Shown here: positions 1 to 10,747 of the stretch, piece by piece
Layout: each line of letters opens with the position of its first letter
How positions within the stretch are numbered: position 1 is the stretch's first letter
Source of the DNA: Antedon mediterranea
Lineage: Eukaryota; Echinodermata; Crinoidea; Comatulida; Antedonidae
DNA length: 64,000 nt
NCBI RefSeq assembly: GCF_964355755.1
Contig: NC_092671.1
Span: 4,661,001-4,725,000 of the forward strand
Reading direction: 5' to 3'
Translations under genes and position numbers: made by a program
The notes under the pieces: generated by a model
What the model saw: the letters and a program-made list of their open reading frames with translations, nothing else
Told to the model about the DNA's origin: nothing
Databases searched by the model: none

Positions 1-470
1 CCTCTAAGCCTAGCTCTATAAAATATTAATTTCCTTTGGTGGCTGTTTGTCGCAATGCTTATGAGTAAAGCGAAGTTGGTAAAGTATATGCCAAGATTGC
101 CTGACAAACGGTTGTGTCTATTTAAAACGTGGGCGTGGCCCGTGCGAACATTCAGGCTACCAACCTCCGTCGGTTAAATCTTTATATATATTGAGTCTTG
201 ATGAGGCGTGATCATTGTACATGATATTATACAGTTGTAGCCAATCACTGATTCTGGTTTGTGAGCATTCAACATAGTGCATTGTACGACAAAGGTAAAC
301 ATCTAAATCGGGACAGTTTACCTAATCTACTTTCATTAAACTTAGAAGGTTTAGAAATTGACATGTTTTCTTGCACCTGTTTCTGCCTCCACCCATCTCC
401 TCAATTCTTTCCCGTTCAAAAGTTTGTCTACATATACCTGATCTGACTCTCTTTCTTTTCAACCCTGTTG
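1..470. other. Leading stretch without recognisable gene
   Basis: I see no protein domain, splice-consistent exon or RNA gene here. The short open frame around 261-446 has no recognisable similarity and runs into the minisatellite that follows. Confidence 0.5.
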
Positions 471-471
471 T

Positions 472-1578
472 ATTATGCCGGTTTTCTTAGCAAATATCAG
501 TTCAATCCTGTTGTCGTCTGCTGGTGTTCTTAGCACATGCCAGTTCAATCCTGCTGTCTTCTGCTGTTTTTTTAGCACATGTCAGTTCAATCCTGTTGTC
601 GCCTGCCGGTTTTCTTAGCACATGTCAGTTCAATCTTGTTGTTGTCTGATTGTTTCCTTAGCACATGTCAGTTCAATCCTGTTGTCCTCTGCCGGTTTTC
701 TTAGCACATGTCAGTTCAATCCTGTTTTCTGCTGGTTTTCTTAGCACATGTCAGTTCAATCCTGTTGTCGTATGCTGGTTTTCTCATCATATATCCGTTC
801 AATCCTGTTGTCGTCTGCTGGTTTTCTTAGCACATGTCAGTTCAATCCTGTTGTCGTCTGCTGGTTTTCTTAGCACATGTCAGTTCAATCCTGTTGTCGT
901 CTGCTGGTTTTCTTGGCACATGTCAGTTCAATCCTGTTGTTGTCTGCTTGTTTTCTTAGTACATGCCAGTGCAATCCTGTTGTCATCTGCTGGTTTTCTT
1001 AGCACATGTCAGTTCAATCCTGTTGTCGTCTGCTGGTTTTCTTGGCACATGTCAGTTCAATCCTGTTGTTGTCTGCTTTTTTTCTTAGTACATGCCAGTG
1101 CAATCCTGTTGTCATCTGCTGGTTTTCTTAGCACATGTCAGTTCAATCCTGTTGTCATCTGCTGGTTTTCTTAGCACATGTCAGTTCAATCCTGTTGTCT
1201 GCTTGTTTTCTTAACACATGTCAGTTCAATCCTGTTGTCATCTGCTTGTTTTCTTAGCACATGTCAGTTCAATCCTGTTATCTGCTGCTTTTCTTAGCAC
1301 ATGTCAGTTCAATCATGTTGTCGTCTGCTGGTTTTCTTGGCACATGTCAGTTCAATCCTGTTTGCCGTCTGCTGGTTTTCTTCTTAGCACATGTCAGTTC
1401 AATCCTGTTGTCGTCTGCTGGTTTTCTTGGCACATGTCAGTTCAATCCTGTTGTCGTCCCCTTTTTTCTTAGCACATCAGTTAAATCCTGTTGTTGTCTG
1501 CTGGTTTTCTTAGCACATGTCAGTTCAATCATGTTATCTGCTGGTTTTCTTATCATATCAGTTTAATCCTGTTGTCTT
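472..1578. repeat. 43-bp minisatellite, about 25 copies
   Basis: Head-to-tail units of about 43 bp read approximately TTAGCACATGTCAGTTCAAT followed by CCTGTTGTCGTCTGCTGGTT and TTC. Units vary by small indels and substitutions, which produces several overlapping open frames rich in the words FLAHVSSILL and STCQFNPVV. These frames are artefacts of the repeat, not genes. The array abuts a LINE fragment on its right. Confidence 0.9.
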
Positions 1579-1582
1579 GAAA

Positions 1583-3118
1583 ATATTGTATTTTCGGTAG
1601 AAGATGTTCAGAAAAAATTTAATCAACAGCAACCAAACAAAGCTCCTGGTCCAGATGGTGTCCATCCTATGGTTCTGAACCAATGTGCCAGTTCTCTAGC
1701 TCATCCACTTACTATCATTTTCAAGCTCTCACTTGAGACAGGTAAATTACCATAAGATTGGAAGACTGCAAATGTCACTCCAATTTTCAAGAAAGGATCC
1801 AAGAAGAAAGCTGAAAATTATCGGCCCATCAGCCTAACATCAATACCATGTAAAGTTTTTGAATCAATCATCAAAGACAATGTGCTTGGCTTTGTTAAAG
1901 GAAGTAGAATGCTGTCTAGGTGTCAACATGGATTCCTAAGTGGTAGGTCTTGTCTAACAAATTTGCTACAAACATTCGAAACAGTCACTGAAGCTCTAGA
2001 TAGTGGTGAAGATGTGGATATCGTATACCTTGATTATATGAAGGCGTTCGATAGCGTTCCACATCGAAAACTAATTCACAAGATGATAGGCTATGGAATA
2101 TCTGGTAAGACTATAAATTGGATAGCTGATTTTCTGGCAGGAAGAACACAGAAAGTAATTGTAAGAAATACAGCATCCAAGCCGGTAGATGTAGTGAGTG
2201 GAGTCCCACAAGGATCAGTCCTTGGCCCAATCCTATTCATCCTCTTCATAAACGGTCTTCCAGATAAAATTACCAGCGCAGACTTTAACATGTTTGCAGA
2301 TGATGCAAAGATTATAAAGACCATCAAAGAAAAATCGGATTCAAGAAAACTTCAAATTGATATCTTGATAGGGCTCAGGAATGGTCAGAGGACTGGCTGC
2401 TAAAATTAAATACCAAGAAATGCGAAGTGCTCCATGTTGGTAGAAAGACAGAGAAATCAGAATATTGTCTAAATGGAGAAACGTTATTGGCAGTAAACGA
2501 AGAAAAAGACCTTGGTGTTATCTTCACTGGCGACTGCAAGCCAAGCCGACAGTGTGCTGCAGCAGCAGCTAGAGCGACGAATAGTATGAGAACTGTCAAA
2601 AGAACATTAAAAAATATTGACAAAGAAAGTTTTTCAGGTCATGTACAAGGCATACATCCGTCCACATATGGAATACTGTATACAGTCCTGGTCTCCTTAC
2701 TATAACAAAGACAAAGAAATCTTGGAGAAGGTGCAGAGAAGAGCTACAAAGATGGTCAAGTCAATAAGTGATCTACCATATGAAAAAAGGTTAGAATATC
2801 TTGATCTTCAACCATTAGAGACAAGAAGACTACGAGGAGATTTGATTGAAGCTTTGGGGCTTTGAGGATATTGACCCAAAAGATTTATTTAAATTGTCTC
2901 ACAACATCAGAACCAGGGGACACAGCTTAAAACTATATCGTCCAAAACTTAGAGGAAATCTTATGTGCAGGGTCAACTTTTTTACCATCAGTCATACATC
3001 ACTGGAATTCTCTGCCTGAATATGTAATACAAGCCTCTTCAGTGAACACCTTTAAGTCTAGACTTGACAACTATTTTCGGCTAGAAATGGAATCTGATAG
3101 GCACTAGCCTAAACTATT
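1583..3118 (+). mobile_element. Non-LTR retrotransposon (LINE) reverse-transcriptase remnant, CR1/jockey-like
   Basis: The translated sequence carries reverse-transcriptase blocks in order: NKAPGPDGVHP, YRPISLTS, motif A (YLDYMKAFDSVPH), motif B (GVPQGSVLGPILF), motif C (FADDAK), then the thumb/C-terminal region with RPHMEYCIQSWSPYY, VQRRATKM and RTRGHSLKL. This arrangement is typical of CR1/jockey-group LINEs. It is dead: an in-frame TAA at 1753-1755, a frame change near 2370 (so the fingers/palm and thumb parts lie in different frames), further frame changes after 2860, and no endonuclease domain on the left, so it is 5'-truncated. Its 3' end is interrupted by an inverted-repeat element at 3134. 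Assignment to a particular clade is inference from motif style. Confidence 0.9.
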
Positions 3119-3133
3119 TCCATCAAACATTAA

Positions 3134-3989
3134 GGGCCTGTTTCTATAGAGCAGAGAATACGGTTTTGAATACCGTTCTTTTCAAGAACCGTTTTTTCTT
3201 GCCAGCAGAAATGGGTCCCCACAAAAAACCACAAAAAAGAACCGATCTTAAAAACGGTTTCAAAAACCCCAATTGATTGCGGTCTCGATCGCAAAGAACC
3301 GTTCTGAAACCGGTTTCCGCGGAGCAATTTTTAGCTGCAACACAATCGCGGTCTCAATTTGACCCCAAAAACTGAACTCTGCAGTCTGCTGCACTGGGAT
3401 GATTGCGGTCAACTCGCAGTCAAACTCGCGCGATAGGACCTAGGCCTAAGTCATTTTTATTTCTCTAGATAGTGAGTATTTTATTTAACTAAAAAATGTT
3501 GACCGATGCTATTACGAGGTTCGTAAAAAATATGTGAAGGAAAGAAGATGAGGGGACTTGTCGGGAGTCGGAAGAAAGACTCGCGTATAATAGGCCTACA
3601 TGTTTTTAAGAATATTGTAAAGCGTGTGAAAAATAGACGAGTTCAACTTGACAATATCAGAGGGTGCGACGTAGGCCTACCTATACTTTAACCAAGGACC
3701 ACAATAACGTTTCAGGTAATAATTCCCCCTTCTATGATGAAATGGATGCTATTTCTTGGGGATCGCGCTATGCGAAAAAAAGTAAACATGACCTCGATCA
3801 AATCGCGCTTCCGCCTAACGAACTGCATTGTGGTGTATATAATGACGTCATTCATAACGAACGCACATGGACGGAACCGGTTTTATTGGAGTAAAAATTG
3901 AGCTGCAACGCGATCTTTATTTATAAACAACAGCCGAAACCGGTTTCCAAAAAACCGTTCTTTTTTTTATTTTTCAATAGAAACAGGCC
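3134..3989. mobile_element. Inverted-repeat DNA element inserted in the LINE 3' end, flanked by TTAA
   Basis: The left end GGGCCTGTTTCTATAGAG matches the reverse complement of the right end (GGCCTGTTTCTATTG) apart from one G and a few bases. TTAA lies directly outside both ends (3130-3133 and 3990-3993). A second inverted pair lies further in: AAACCGGTTTCC...GAGCAATTTTTAGCTGCAAC near 3308-3340 and its complement near 3880-3945. TTAA flanks suggest a piggyBac- or Kolobok-like duplication; the GGGCCTGTTTC start is also reminiscent of PIF/Harbinger ends with TWA duplications. An internal open frame at 3664-3894 is unidentified. No transposase is visible, so it is non-autonomous. Confidence 0.7.
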
Positions 3990-3993
3990 TTAA

Positions 3994-4860
3994 GTGTAAG
4001 TGTAAGTGTATAATTAGATTATCTTTAGATAGATAACAAATATCACGTAATGTTGTTTGTCGTGTATAATATTACATTGACGCTTACTTAGCTTCATTGT
4101 ATTCATTTTGATTAATGTAATTTAATTATATCTAATAAACATAGGCCTAACCCTGGGAAATTACCTACCGGACAGCAAACACATGAACAATAACTATCTG
4201 GACAGTTACCTCTTTAGCCCAACTACCCTAACCACAAAGTCCCTTATATTGTATCTTTTTACGTTGCGCATTCATAATAGGAGTGTCTTCTGAATGAATA
4301 CGGGTTTGCTTGCTGGCCGTAGAAATGCATTGCCCTTCACGGGTGTCCAGTTAATACGAGTGTCCGAATAGGAGTGTTCCAAAGGATGGCACTACTGTAG
4401 ATCTACTATTATAAGTATGACACGGCATGTGCGCCAAATGTTTTCTGCTTGGTAATATATAGCCGAATCGCCGTGTGAAACCTATAGACTGTGACACTAC
4501 CCAGAAAGACAAAGTGATAATGTTGGTTGATAGTCAAGAACAGTTCTAATGTTATTTATGTCTATTTATTACTATTTAATCATCATCATCAAAATCACAG
4601 TCATCATCGTGCATCATCAGGCCTACTGACTACATTAAACATGTTTTTGAGCATTGCTTCTTTTATTAATGTACCCACATACAATATACCACAAAATTGA
4701 TTAATACACTATTTGTCTTCATTCAAACTATTGAATATTAATTAATTAAAAAGTAAACGTAATATTGATAGACCAGTCGTATTTGAGGTGTAGGTGTCAC
4801 TTTTTGCAGAATTTACTTCATGTACTTTTTCTGGGGTAATTTTGGCTGTAGAATACGAAT
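3994..4860. other. Unassigned AT-rich sequence
   Basis: It begins with a short TAAGTG microsatellite that probably belongs to the interrupted LINE 3' tail. A stretch near 4260-4400 has the 'aggagtgtc...ggatggcactactgta' style of a low-copy repeat seen again at 43440 and 55680. No gene is recognisable. Confidence 0.4.
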
Positions 4861-5560
4861 ATGAATGTTGATCGCGACGGGGAGGGGGAGTTTTTGAGAT
4901 ATGAAGGGTCAAAGGTCAAATTAGGTCAAATAAGTCCTTTTATGAAGAGGAAATCGTTTAGATATGTTAAATGCAACAGAAATGTGTTGTCTAGTTGATA
5001 TAGTCCAAATAAACATCATATCCAAAATTTATCGAAATCGGACACCGGAAAGTGGGTTAATTGGCATAAATTCAAAATGGCCGCCATTTACCATTTGAAG
5101 TTCCCATATCTCCTCAACGATTGGTTTTAGACCACCTAAGTGCATTACGAGTAAATATAAATGTGACATTAAACTTTCAAACTAGCATATTTAAATTACC
5201 ATATGACGTAACTATGACGTCATAAGGTAGTTGTGACGTCATATATTATGTTATAACTGCTTAAATGACATTATCCTATGCTAAAAAAAATGTAGAAACC
5301 GCAGGAAAACAATTTTCTAACATTTTCCTGTTGAAATGAACATGATACGGTCAGACATCAAAAAGGTTAATTAGCATAAATTCAGAATAGCCGCTATATA
5401 AATGTGGTATTAAACTTTCCAATTAATATTTAAATTACCATATAACGTACCTATGACGTCATAAGTTAGTAAAGTATGATGTCAAAAGAATGCGCAATTG
5501 GCATATTCTAAGAAAAAATATGTTTTAAATCTCATGAAAATAGTAAAACATCCAGGTTAA
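4860..5560. repeat. Interspersed repeat with internal duplication and CRE-like words
   Basis: The motif 'ggttaattggcataaattcaaaatggccgcc' style block occurs around 5055-5095 and, diverged, around 5362-5397, each followed about 100 bp later by 'accatatgacgtaactatgacgtcataagg'-like sequence (about 5200-5230 and 5436-5465). So a segment of about 250-300 bp is repeated twice. A related 'aaaatggccnccat' segment occurs near 40040-40220. No coding capacity is seen. Confidence 0.5.
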
Positions 5561-6609
5561 GATCATCAACTGTGTATCCGCATGGGCTCTTATCCCCTCG
5601 TCGGGGAGCCTATCCCATATCTGGGAACACAGGTACTTTTTGTCGAGTCGGGGAATACTGTAAAAATCGTTGGCGTTCACTTCGTAGCCTCAGCGCCTAG
5701 AAAACCGCGACGTTCCATTGACCGCGAGTACGTCGGAGGGCTATTATGCATTCATTATTGCCAGCTATCCAACTATTAAACAATAGGTACGCACTTGTCT
5801 GGCGGTATCCCTTTGTACGAATCGTTCAACGTTGTGTCCAAACGCGTGATATCATATTCCATCCAGGGACCAAAATGTGTCGTAGTATTACTTTCCAGGC
5901 GAAGTTTACTGACGGTTACGTTATGTACTGTGTATCGACGTATGCTACAGCAAAAACGAATTATGTTAATCTGATACGTTTGTAATGAGTTTAATGTCGT
6001 TTAATTCCACCCTTACCTAAAAGCCATCCTAAATCTGGAGGGGCGAAGCAAATTTGGTTAAATGACACCTCTAGATGGCCGGAAATGGTATACTCTCGCA
6101 CATAACATTCATGATAAATAGCACCTCTAATTAGTCGGAAAAGACACTCTCATGCAGCATGCTACCAATGAGCAAAACGATCGTATTCGTACCTTTTTTG
6201 ATCATTCACTTGCGTTCAAGTTCAATGTGAACGTACGTACGTCTAGGGGAATCCCCAAAAAAAGCACTTTGTGTGAGAAGGCAAATTCAATGCTTATTAT
6301 AGCTCTACCTATATTTATTTACAGCAATTTGAAGAAATTAAATATTAATCAATCTTCTAATAGTAACCCACACTCTAATAATAGTAACCCTCCTTTTAAT
6401 AGTAATAGTGTAACCCAGTCAATAGTCAATCTATAATAATAACAACCCACTACTCTGATAGTAATAAGGAGATAATGCATGTTGATCTCGGGTGTGGGGA
6501 AGGATTGAGTGTTTTTGAGTTTATAAGTTAGTTAGATAGTTAGTTCTGTTCAAACAAATGTGTTTATCCGTACTGTTTTATTATTTTGCTATGAGCTGCT
6601 TTGAAATAT
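5561..6609. other. Non-coding; diverged segment duplicated at 7095, and AATAGTAACCC tract
   Basis: The block near 5785-5830 (ttgtctggcggtatccctt, tgtacgaatcgttc) recurs diverged near 7098-7142, so the two flank the SINE as an old duplication. A run of 'taatagtaaccc'-type words occupies about 6345-6440 and returns at 6940-6990. The short open frames here show no recognisable domain. Confidence 0.4.
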
Positions 6610-6912
6610 ATATTTATACTGGGTAACCTCTTCAGTCAAAGACTGGTCTCCCAGAGGGCCCAGTTGGTGATCAGTGGCTGTTATGTACTAATACACCGGG
6701 GTAACCCCCTACTCGTCTCGAAAGATGTACTAGGTTCTTTAAAGTGCACACGAGCAAGTTGTGTACACTGGACCTACGGTTTATAGTCCTTATCCGAGAA
6801 GACTCGTTCTACCACCAGAACCATGGAGTGAGTGAGCCTCGAACCCCTGCCGATGTTATGGCTACGTGATTACGGTTCCACTGTCTTAACCGCTCGGCCA
6901 CTCACCCACCGG
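6610..6912 (-). mobile_element. tRNA-derived SINE with a Ser/Leu-tRNA-like head
   Basis: On the minus strand the element starts with a tRNA-like head (6821-6912). Its box A reads GTGGCCGAGCGGTTAAG and its box B reads GGGGTTCGAGGCTC, typical of class II tRNAs. The body (6610-6820) contains GCACTTTAAAGAACCTAG and GGGGGTTACCCCGGTGTA, which recur without the head at 17850, 29373 and 32435. The head alone recurs at 51332. The RNA polymerase III promoter plus repeated body is the basis for calling a SINE and not a functional tRNA. Confidence 0.8.
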
Positions 6913-7039
6913 AACCGGAATAGTTGGGGTGGGTTACTATTTTCAAGTAATAGTAACCCACTACTCTAATAGTAATCCCCTTCTAGTAGTAACCCACCCT
7001 AAAAAACAATCAAAGAATAATATAATAACCCAGGGTTAC

Positions 7040-8870
7040 AATTAGAAGATTTACGGTATACTTTATGCATGCTGACTGCCGTGATCTAAACAATATAGGT
7101 ACGTACGCTATTGTCTGGCGGTGTCCTTTGTACGAATCGTTCGTGCCCCAGCTCACTTTATGAGTACGATACACGCATCAATATCATGTTACATCCAGGG
7201 ATTTCAGGTGAAAATCGGCAATTCATTTGCAACTCGTAAATTTACAGACACGTATCGCTCGACATACGCTCATACAGTGAAGAAGGTATCGAGTTATTCA
7301 CGAACGAATTTTTCAAATTAACCTTTTGTACTGTGTGGGGCACGTATTTGGAGGATTTTCAGAGATGAGGGTGAGGTATTGGGCATGTCGGGAATGGGGG
7401 TTCGCCCGAACCATAAAAACCCCTCTGGCTACGCGCCTGTACATATACATAGAAAATGCAATAGTTCATCATCAAAATACAGTATTACTATTATGGAATC
7501 AAACCACCATACACGCAAATTCCACATTTATCAGTTGGTCTTTGACATTTTAAACCATAATTATTATATGATGCTGGCTGTTTATTTTGTAGAATACATT
7601 TGGTATGATATAGCCATGTTTATTGGAATTATGTTGGTTCAGGGACAGAGAAACATTGTTTTATGTGATTTTCTACAGCTAGTTCTTTAGGGCAACCTTA
7701 TTTTCTTTTATTGTTTAAAACATGATCTCAGTCAGAGAGGAAATATGTTCATGCTAGATGCAGCTTTCGTAATAAATAATACATTCAATATCGTTGTAGT
7801 ATTTTCACAATGTTTCCACCTGAACAATGATGTCACCTGTGAGAAATCGTTGGTTGATAGGGTTGCTGAATGTATTGTTATAATCAGCTGAATATACGGG
7901 TAGTAGTACACAGCATTTATTAGATTTATGTATACAAAAATAAATGTTTTAGCTGTAAGACTACACACACGACACCATAATACATCTACACCTACGCTAT
8001 TATTATGCCAGCTAGTTACTACACCAGTACTAGGCCTAGTAGTATAGTAGTAGCCTACTCTAGAAGCCTGTCAGTAATAATAATATAAGTTCTAGGCCCT
8101 TACACCACCTAAAAATCGGGGGAAAAAAATTTAAAAACAGTAGTACACATGTTTATGTAAAGCTAGCGCTGCATGCAAAATAAGCTAGAGAAAGATGTTT
8201 CATGCATACGGTCACAATACGCTAGGCTAGTAAAAGCCTACCCACTATTCACTTGAGCGAACTTTATATGCGGTCATCGCGGTTTAAACGTCCTTTGTTT
8301 ACATACGTCGTACGCTGGAAGCATTCATATTCGGGCCTAGACAATATCATTTTTGATCACTGAAAACGCGAAAATGAAAAGTTCTAACTAACTTCATACT
8401 ACACAGTGTATTACTAAAACAATTTCAGCATATAAAACCGATCAGATTTATAAATTATTTTCACATTTACGTGAATAAAATTAACAGCAACGAAGTCTTT
8501 TTTAATCCAATTTACTCATAATTATGTAGAAAGTGCGCCCTCTATTGTCTAAATTTGTTTTATTTTGATTAATTTCGGCTCTCAAAAATCAAGATTTTAA
8601 ACGTTTATATCTTTAAAAAGCCCCCACGTTAGTCCGATCAACAACCAGATTCGTAATCTACGTCAAAAAATGCACTAGAAAAAGTTGGTTTGGAAAATTC
8701 TGCAGAAAAGTGACACCTGCCTCCAGATCCGACTGGTCTATGAATGAATAGAGCCGTATTGTTAAAGTGGTCACGTGGTGAATTTCAGTGTTTTTCTCTG
8801 GTGTTTTAGGGCAGATCATGTAAACCATCCTATTTTCTGATTTATGTTTTTTAACCGAAAAACAAAGCTT
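7040..8870. other. Unassigned non-coding sequence
   Basis: It contains the diverged duplicate of the 5785 block, TAGGCCTA-rich low-complexity stretches (8020-8100) and no recognisable exon, RNA gene or transposase. Short open frames at 7121, 7326 and 7732 lack known motifs. Confidence 0.4.
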
Positions 8871-8873
8871 GAA

Positions 8874-9000
8874 TTTGGTTCCACTCGGATGCAATGCCAC
8901 GACGTATGCGCAACAATTGAATTAACCAATGACAACAGTTCAGGTGATTGGTCAATTCAATTGTTCGGTCTACGTCGTGGCATTGCATTCGAGTGGAACC
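8874..9000. mobile_element. Foldback MITE, near-perfect 55-bp inverted repeat
   Basis: The left arm, GGTTCCACTCGGATGCAATG then CCACGACGTA, is answered by the right arm TACGTCGTGGCATTGCAT then TCGAGTGGAACC, with a spacer of about 20-30 bp. The inner part (ATTGGTCAATTCAATTG) resembles the larger element at 32644. It has no coding capacity. The sequence just right of it (9010-9065) is another partial copy of the same 'gattggtcaa...cttgcgttgcg' theme. Confidence 0.8.
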
Positions 9001-9009
9001 AAACTCAAA

Positions 9010-9489
9010 CGTTGTGATTGGTCAAATGACTTGCGTTGCGCTTACTTCCTTGTATTGCATAAACCCTATTTTCCACTTGGTGAACTAAACTTTCTTCAGT
9101 TCTGATTTGTTGCGCATTTTTTAATGAAATTATAAATGATTTGTTTCGTGTTCCCAAAATTAATTTCGTTATAATGTACGGTAATTATGTAAAAGGTTAA
9201 TCATTATAATAATGTGCATAAGTAAACAGATAATCTTTGCAAACATTATTTTATTACTAAATTTAATACTATGCTTTGCTTGACCAAACAATAATAATGT
9301 TTCCTTGTCTGCAAATTGTGTTAACCGTTTACTTCGTAATCAGCGTCCTCCGTAATCAGCTATTACTGTAATATTGAATGATTAACTAACAAATACAATA
9401 TTTGTTGACGGAGAGACCAGAATGTAAGTCATTATAGCCTATGATTCTAATGGTTAATGATAAGTATACATTTTTATGGATAGGCAGTA
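9010..9489. other. No gene recognised
   Basis: AT-rich sequence with a partial foldback-element copy at its left. Nothing else is identifiable. Confidence 0.4.
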
Positions 9490-9640
9490 GGATATATGTT
9501 GATATAAAGTTTGCGGTACACCATTATTATTAGTTCTGAAAAAGAACTGTTGAGTTTCTCGACGTTTCGATCAATATGCTTTGAGCGTCATTAGGAGTGA
9601 GAATGCAGAAAGTCCTGGAAACTGGAGATATAAGTGGAAT
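9490..9640 (-). mobile_element. Penelope-like element terminal segment (partial)
   Basis: The minus strand reads CGAAACGTCGAGAAACTC followed by AACAGTTCTTTTTCAGAAC and then TGTACCGCAAACTTTATATC. The same terminal words recur as an inverted pair at 42383-42500. Sequences of this style (CGAAACGTCGAG...AACAGTTC) are common at ends of Penelope-like retroelements. No reverse transcriptase or GIY-YIG endonuclease is present, so this is a terminal remnant and the assignment is moderate. Confidence 0.45.
9561..9594 (-). ncRNA. Degenerate hammerhead-ribozyme-like core
   Basis: Read on the minus strand: CTAATGA, then a possible stem II (CGCTCAA pairing with TTGATCG with one C/T mismatch, loop AGCATA), then GAAA, then CGTC. 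The GAAA-CG-UC end and the GAG/CTC pairing flanking the core agree with a hammerhead with a very short stem III. The invariant G of CUGAUGA is an A here, so cleavage activity is doubtful. Compare the better copy at 49483-49513. Confidence 0.4.
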
Positions 9641-9694
9641 AGGGTGGGACTGGTGTGAAAGCTAAAACGATAGCAAGTTCACATTGGGAGAGAT

Positions 9695-10747
9695 GTTAAG
9701 CCTTGAAATGTGCAAAAAGTCACATTTGTGCAAACTACCACATTTGTGCAAAAGAATGTTGCCTTCAAATGTGCAAACAACCCGTGACTATAGGAATTAG
9801 GTTATCATTTTTAATAAACGATTTTGGTTGAAAAAACGATTTTCACTTTTGTAAGATTTCAAGTCAAGTCAAGTCAAGTATCATTTATTATCATTTGTTT
9901 TAGGAAAAACATAGAAATTCTGTTTGCTCTGTTGGCGGAGCACAATATCCAACGGACACAACACAAACTCAAAAACAAAAACATTACAAAAAAAAGTGTC
10001 TACATCATATTTAAGGCTCTAATAGATCCTGGAAAAAACTATTTGTAAATCGTGCCTTATTGGCCTTAATAGAACGAAATCGCCGACCGCTGCGCATCAG
10101 CTGGAACATACTAGAGGCCGGATGAAATTGATCATCTTTGATAGCCACTGCCTTTTTCAGAAGACGATCCGAAAATATGTTCTCCAAAGGCAGTTGTGTA
10201 GATCAAATTATACGCGATGCGGTCTTGACTATTCTATTTAGGTCACGCTCTTCATTTTCGGTAGCGCTACCGAACCATACCGTTAAAGAATACGTTATTA
10301 CACTCTCTATAACTGACCTATAGAAGGACGACATTATTTCAGAGTTTATACCAAATGATTTAAGTCTACGTAGGAAGTAGATTCTTCTTTGGGCCTTTCT
10401 AATAATGTTACGTGTGTTAATATGCCACTTCAGATCATTTGAAATATAAATACCCAAGAATTTAAATTCTTCAACAAACTCAACTGATATACCATTAATA
10501 AATATTGGATATTTGACATTAAGTGATTTACGGAAGTCAACAACCATTTCTTTCATCGCACATTTAACGTTTTTACATTTGACGGCGTGATGTTTGCACA
10601 TTAGTGGATTATACATTTTTACAGATTTGCACATTTGAAGGTGCCATGTTTGCACAAATGTGGTTGTTTGCACATTTGAAGGCAACATGTTTGCACAAAT
10701 GTGGTTGTTTGCACAAATGTGACTTTTTGCACATTTCACGGCTCAAC
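9695..10747. mobile_element. Inverted-repeat element with TTGCACAAATGTG subterminal repeats, carrying a LINE fragment
   Basis: The left end (GTTAAGCCTTGAAATGTGC) and right end (reverse complement GTTGAGCCGTGAAATGTGC) are inverted copies over about 90 bp, each made of repeated CACATTTGTGCAAA and CTTCAAATGTGCAAAC words. The right side is longer, with extra units at 10580-10680. Between them lies a minus-strand LINE fragment. The ends, not the LINE, define this element; its superfamily is unknown. Confidence 0.65.
10011..10560 (-). pseudogene. LINE reverse-transcriptase C-terminal fragment
   Basis: One frame runs from KEMVVDFRKS through FKFLGIYISNDLKW, NIIRKAQRRIYFLRRLKSFG, FYRSVIESVITY and WFGSATENEERDLNRIVKTASRII to a C-terminus ending FFQDLLEP and TAA at 10011. 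It is interrupted by one TGA near 10203, where relatives have a glycine codon. These are thumb/C-terminal motifs of CR1/L2-type LINEs. An ACTTG microsatellite on the minus strand (9859-9882) is the expected type of 3' tail. The upstream RT palm and endonuclease are absent. Confidence 0.8.

Noticed and set aside
472-1578. Open frames of up to 169 codons (and a CRISPR-like look)
   Set aside because: Units are contiguous 43-bp tandem repeats with no unique spacers, in a eukaryotic context.
3664-3894. 76-codon open frame as a host gene
   Set aside because: It lies between inverted ends of a DNA element, begins at a non-ATG and has no clear domain.
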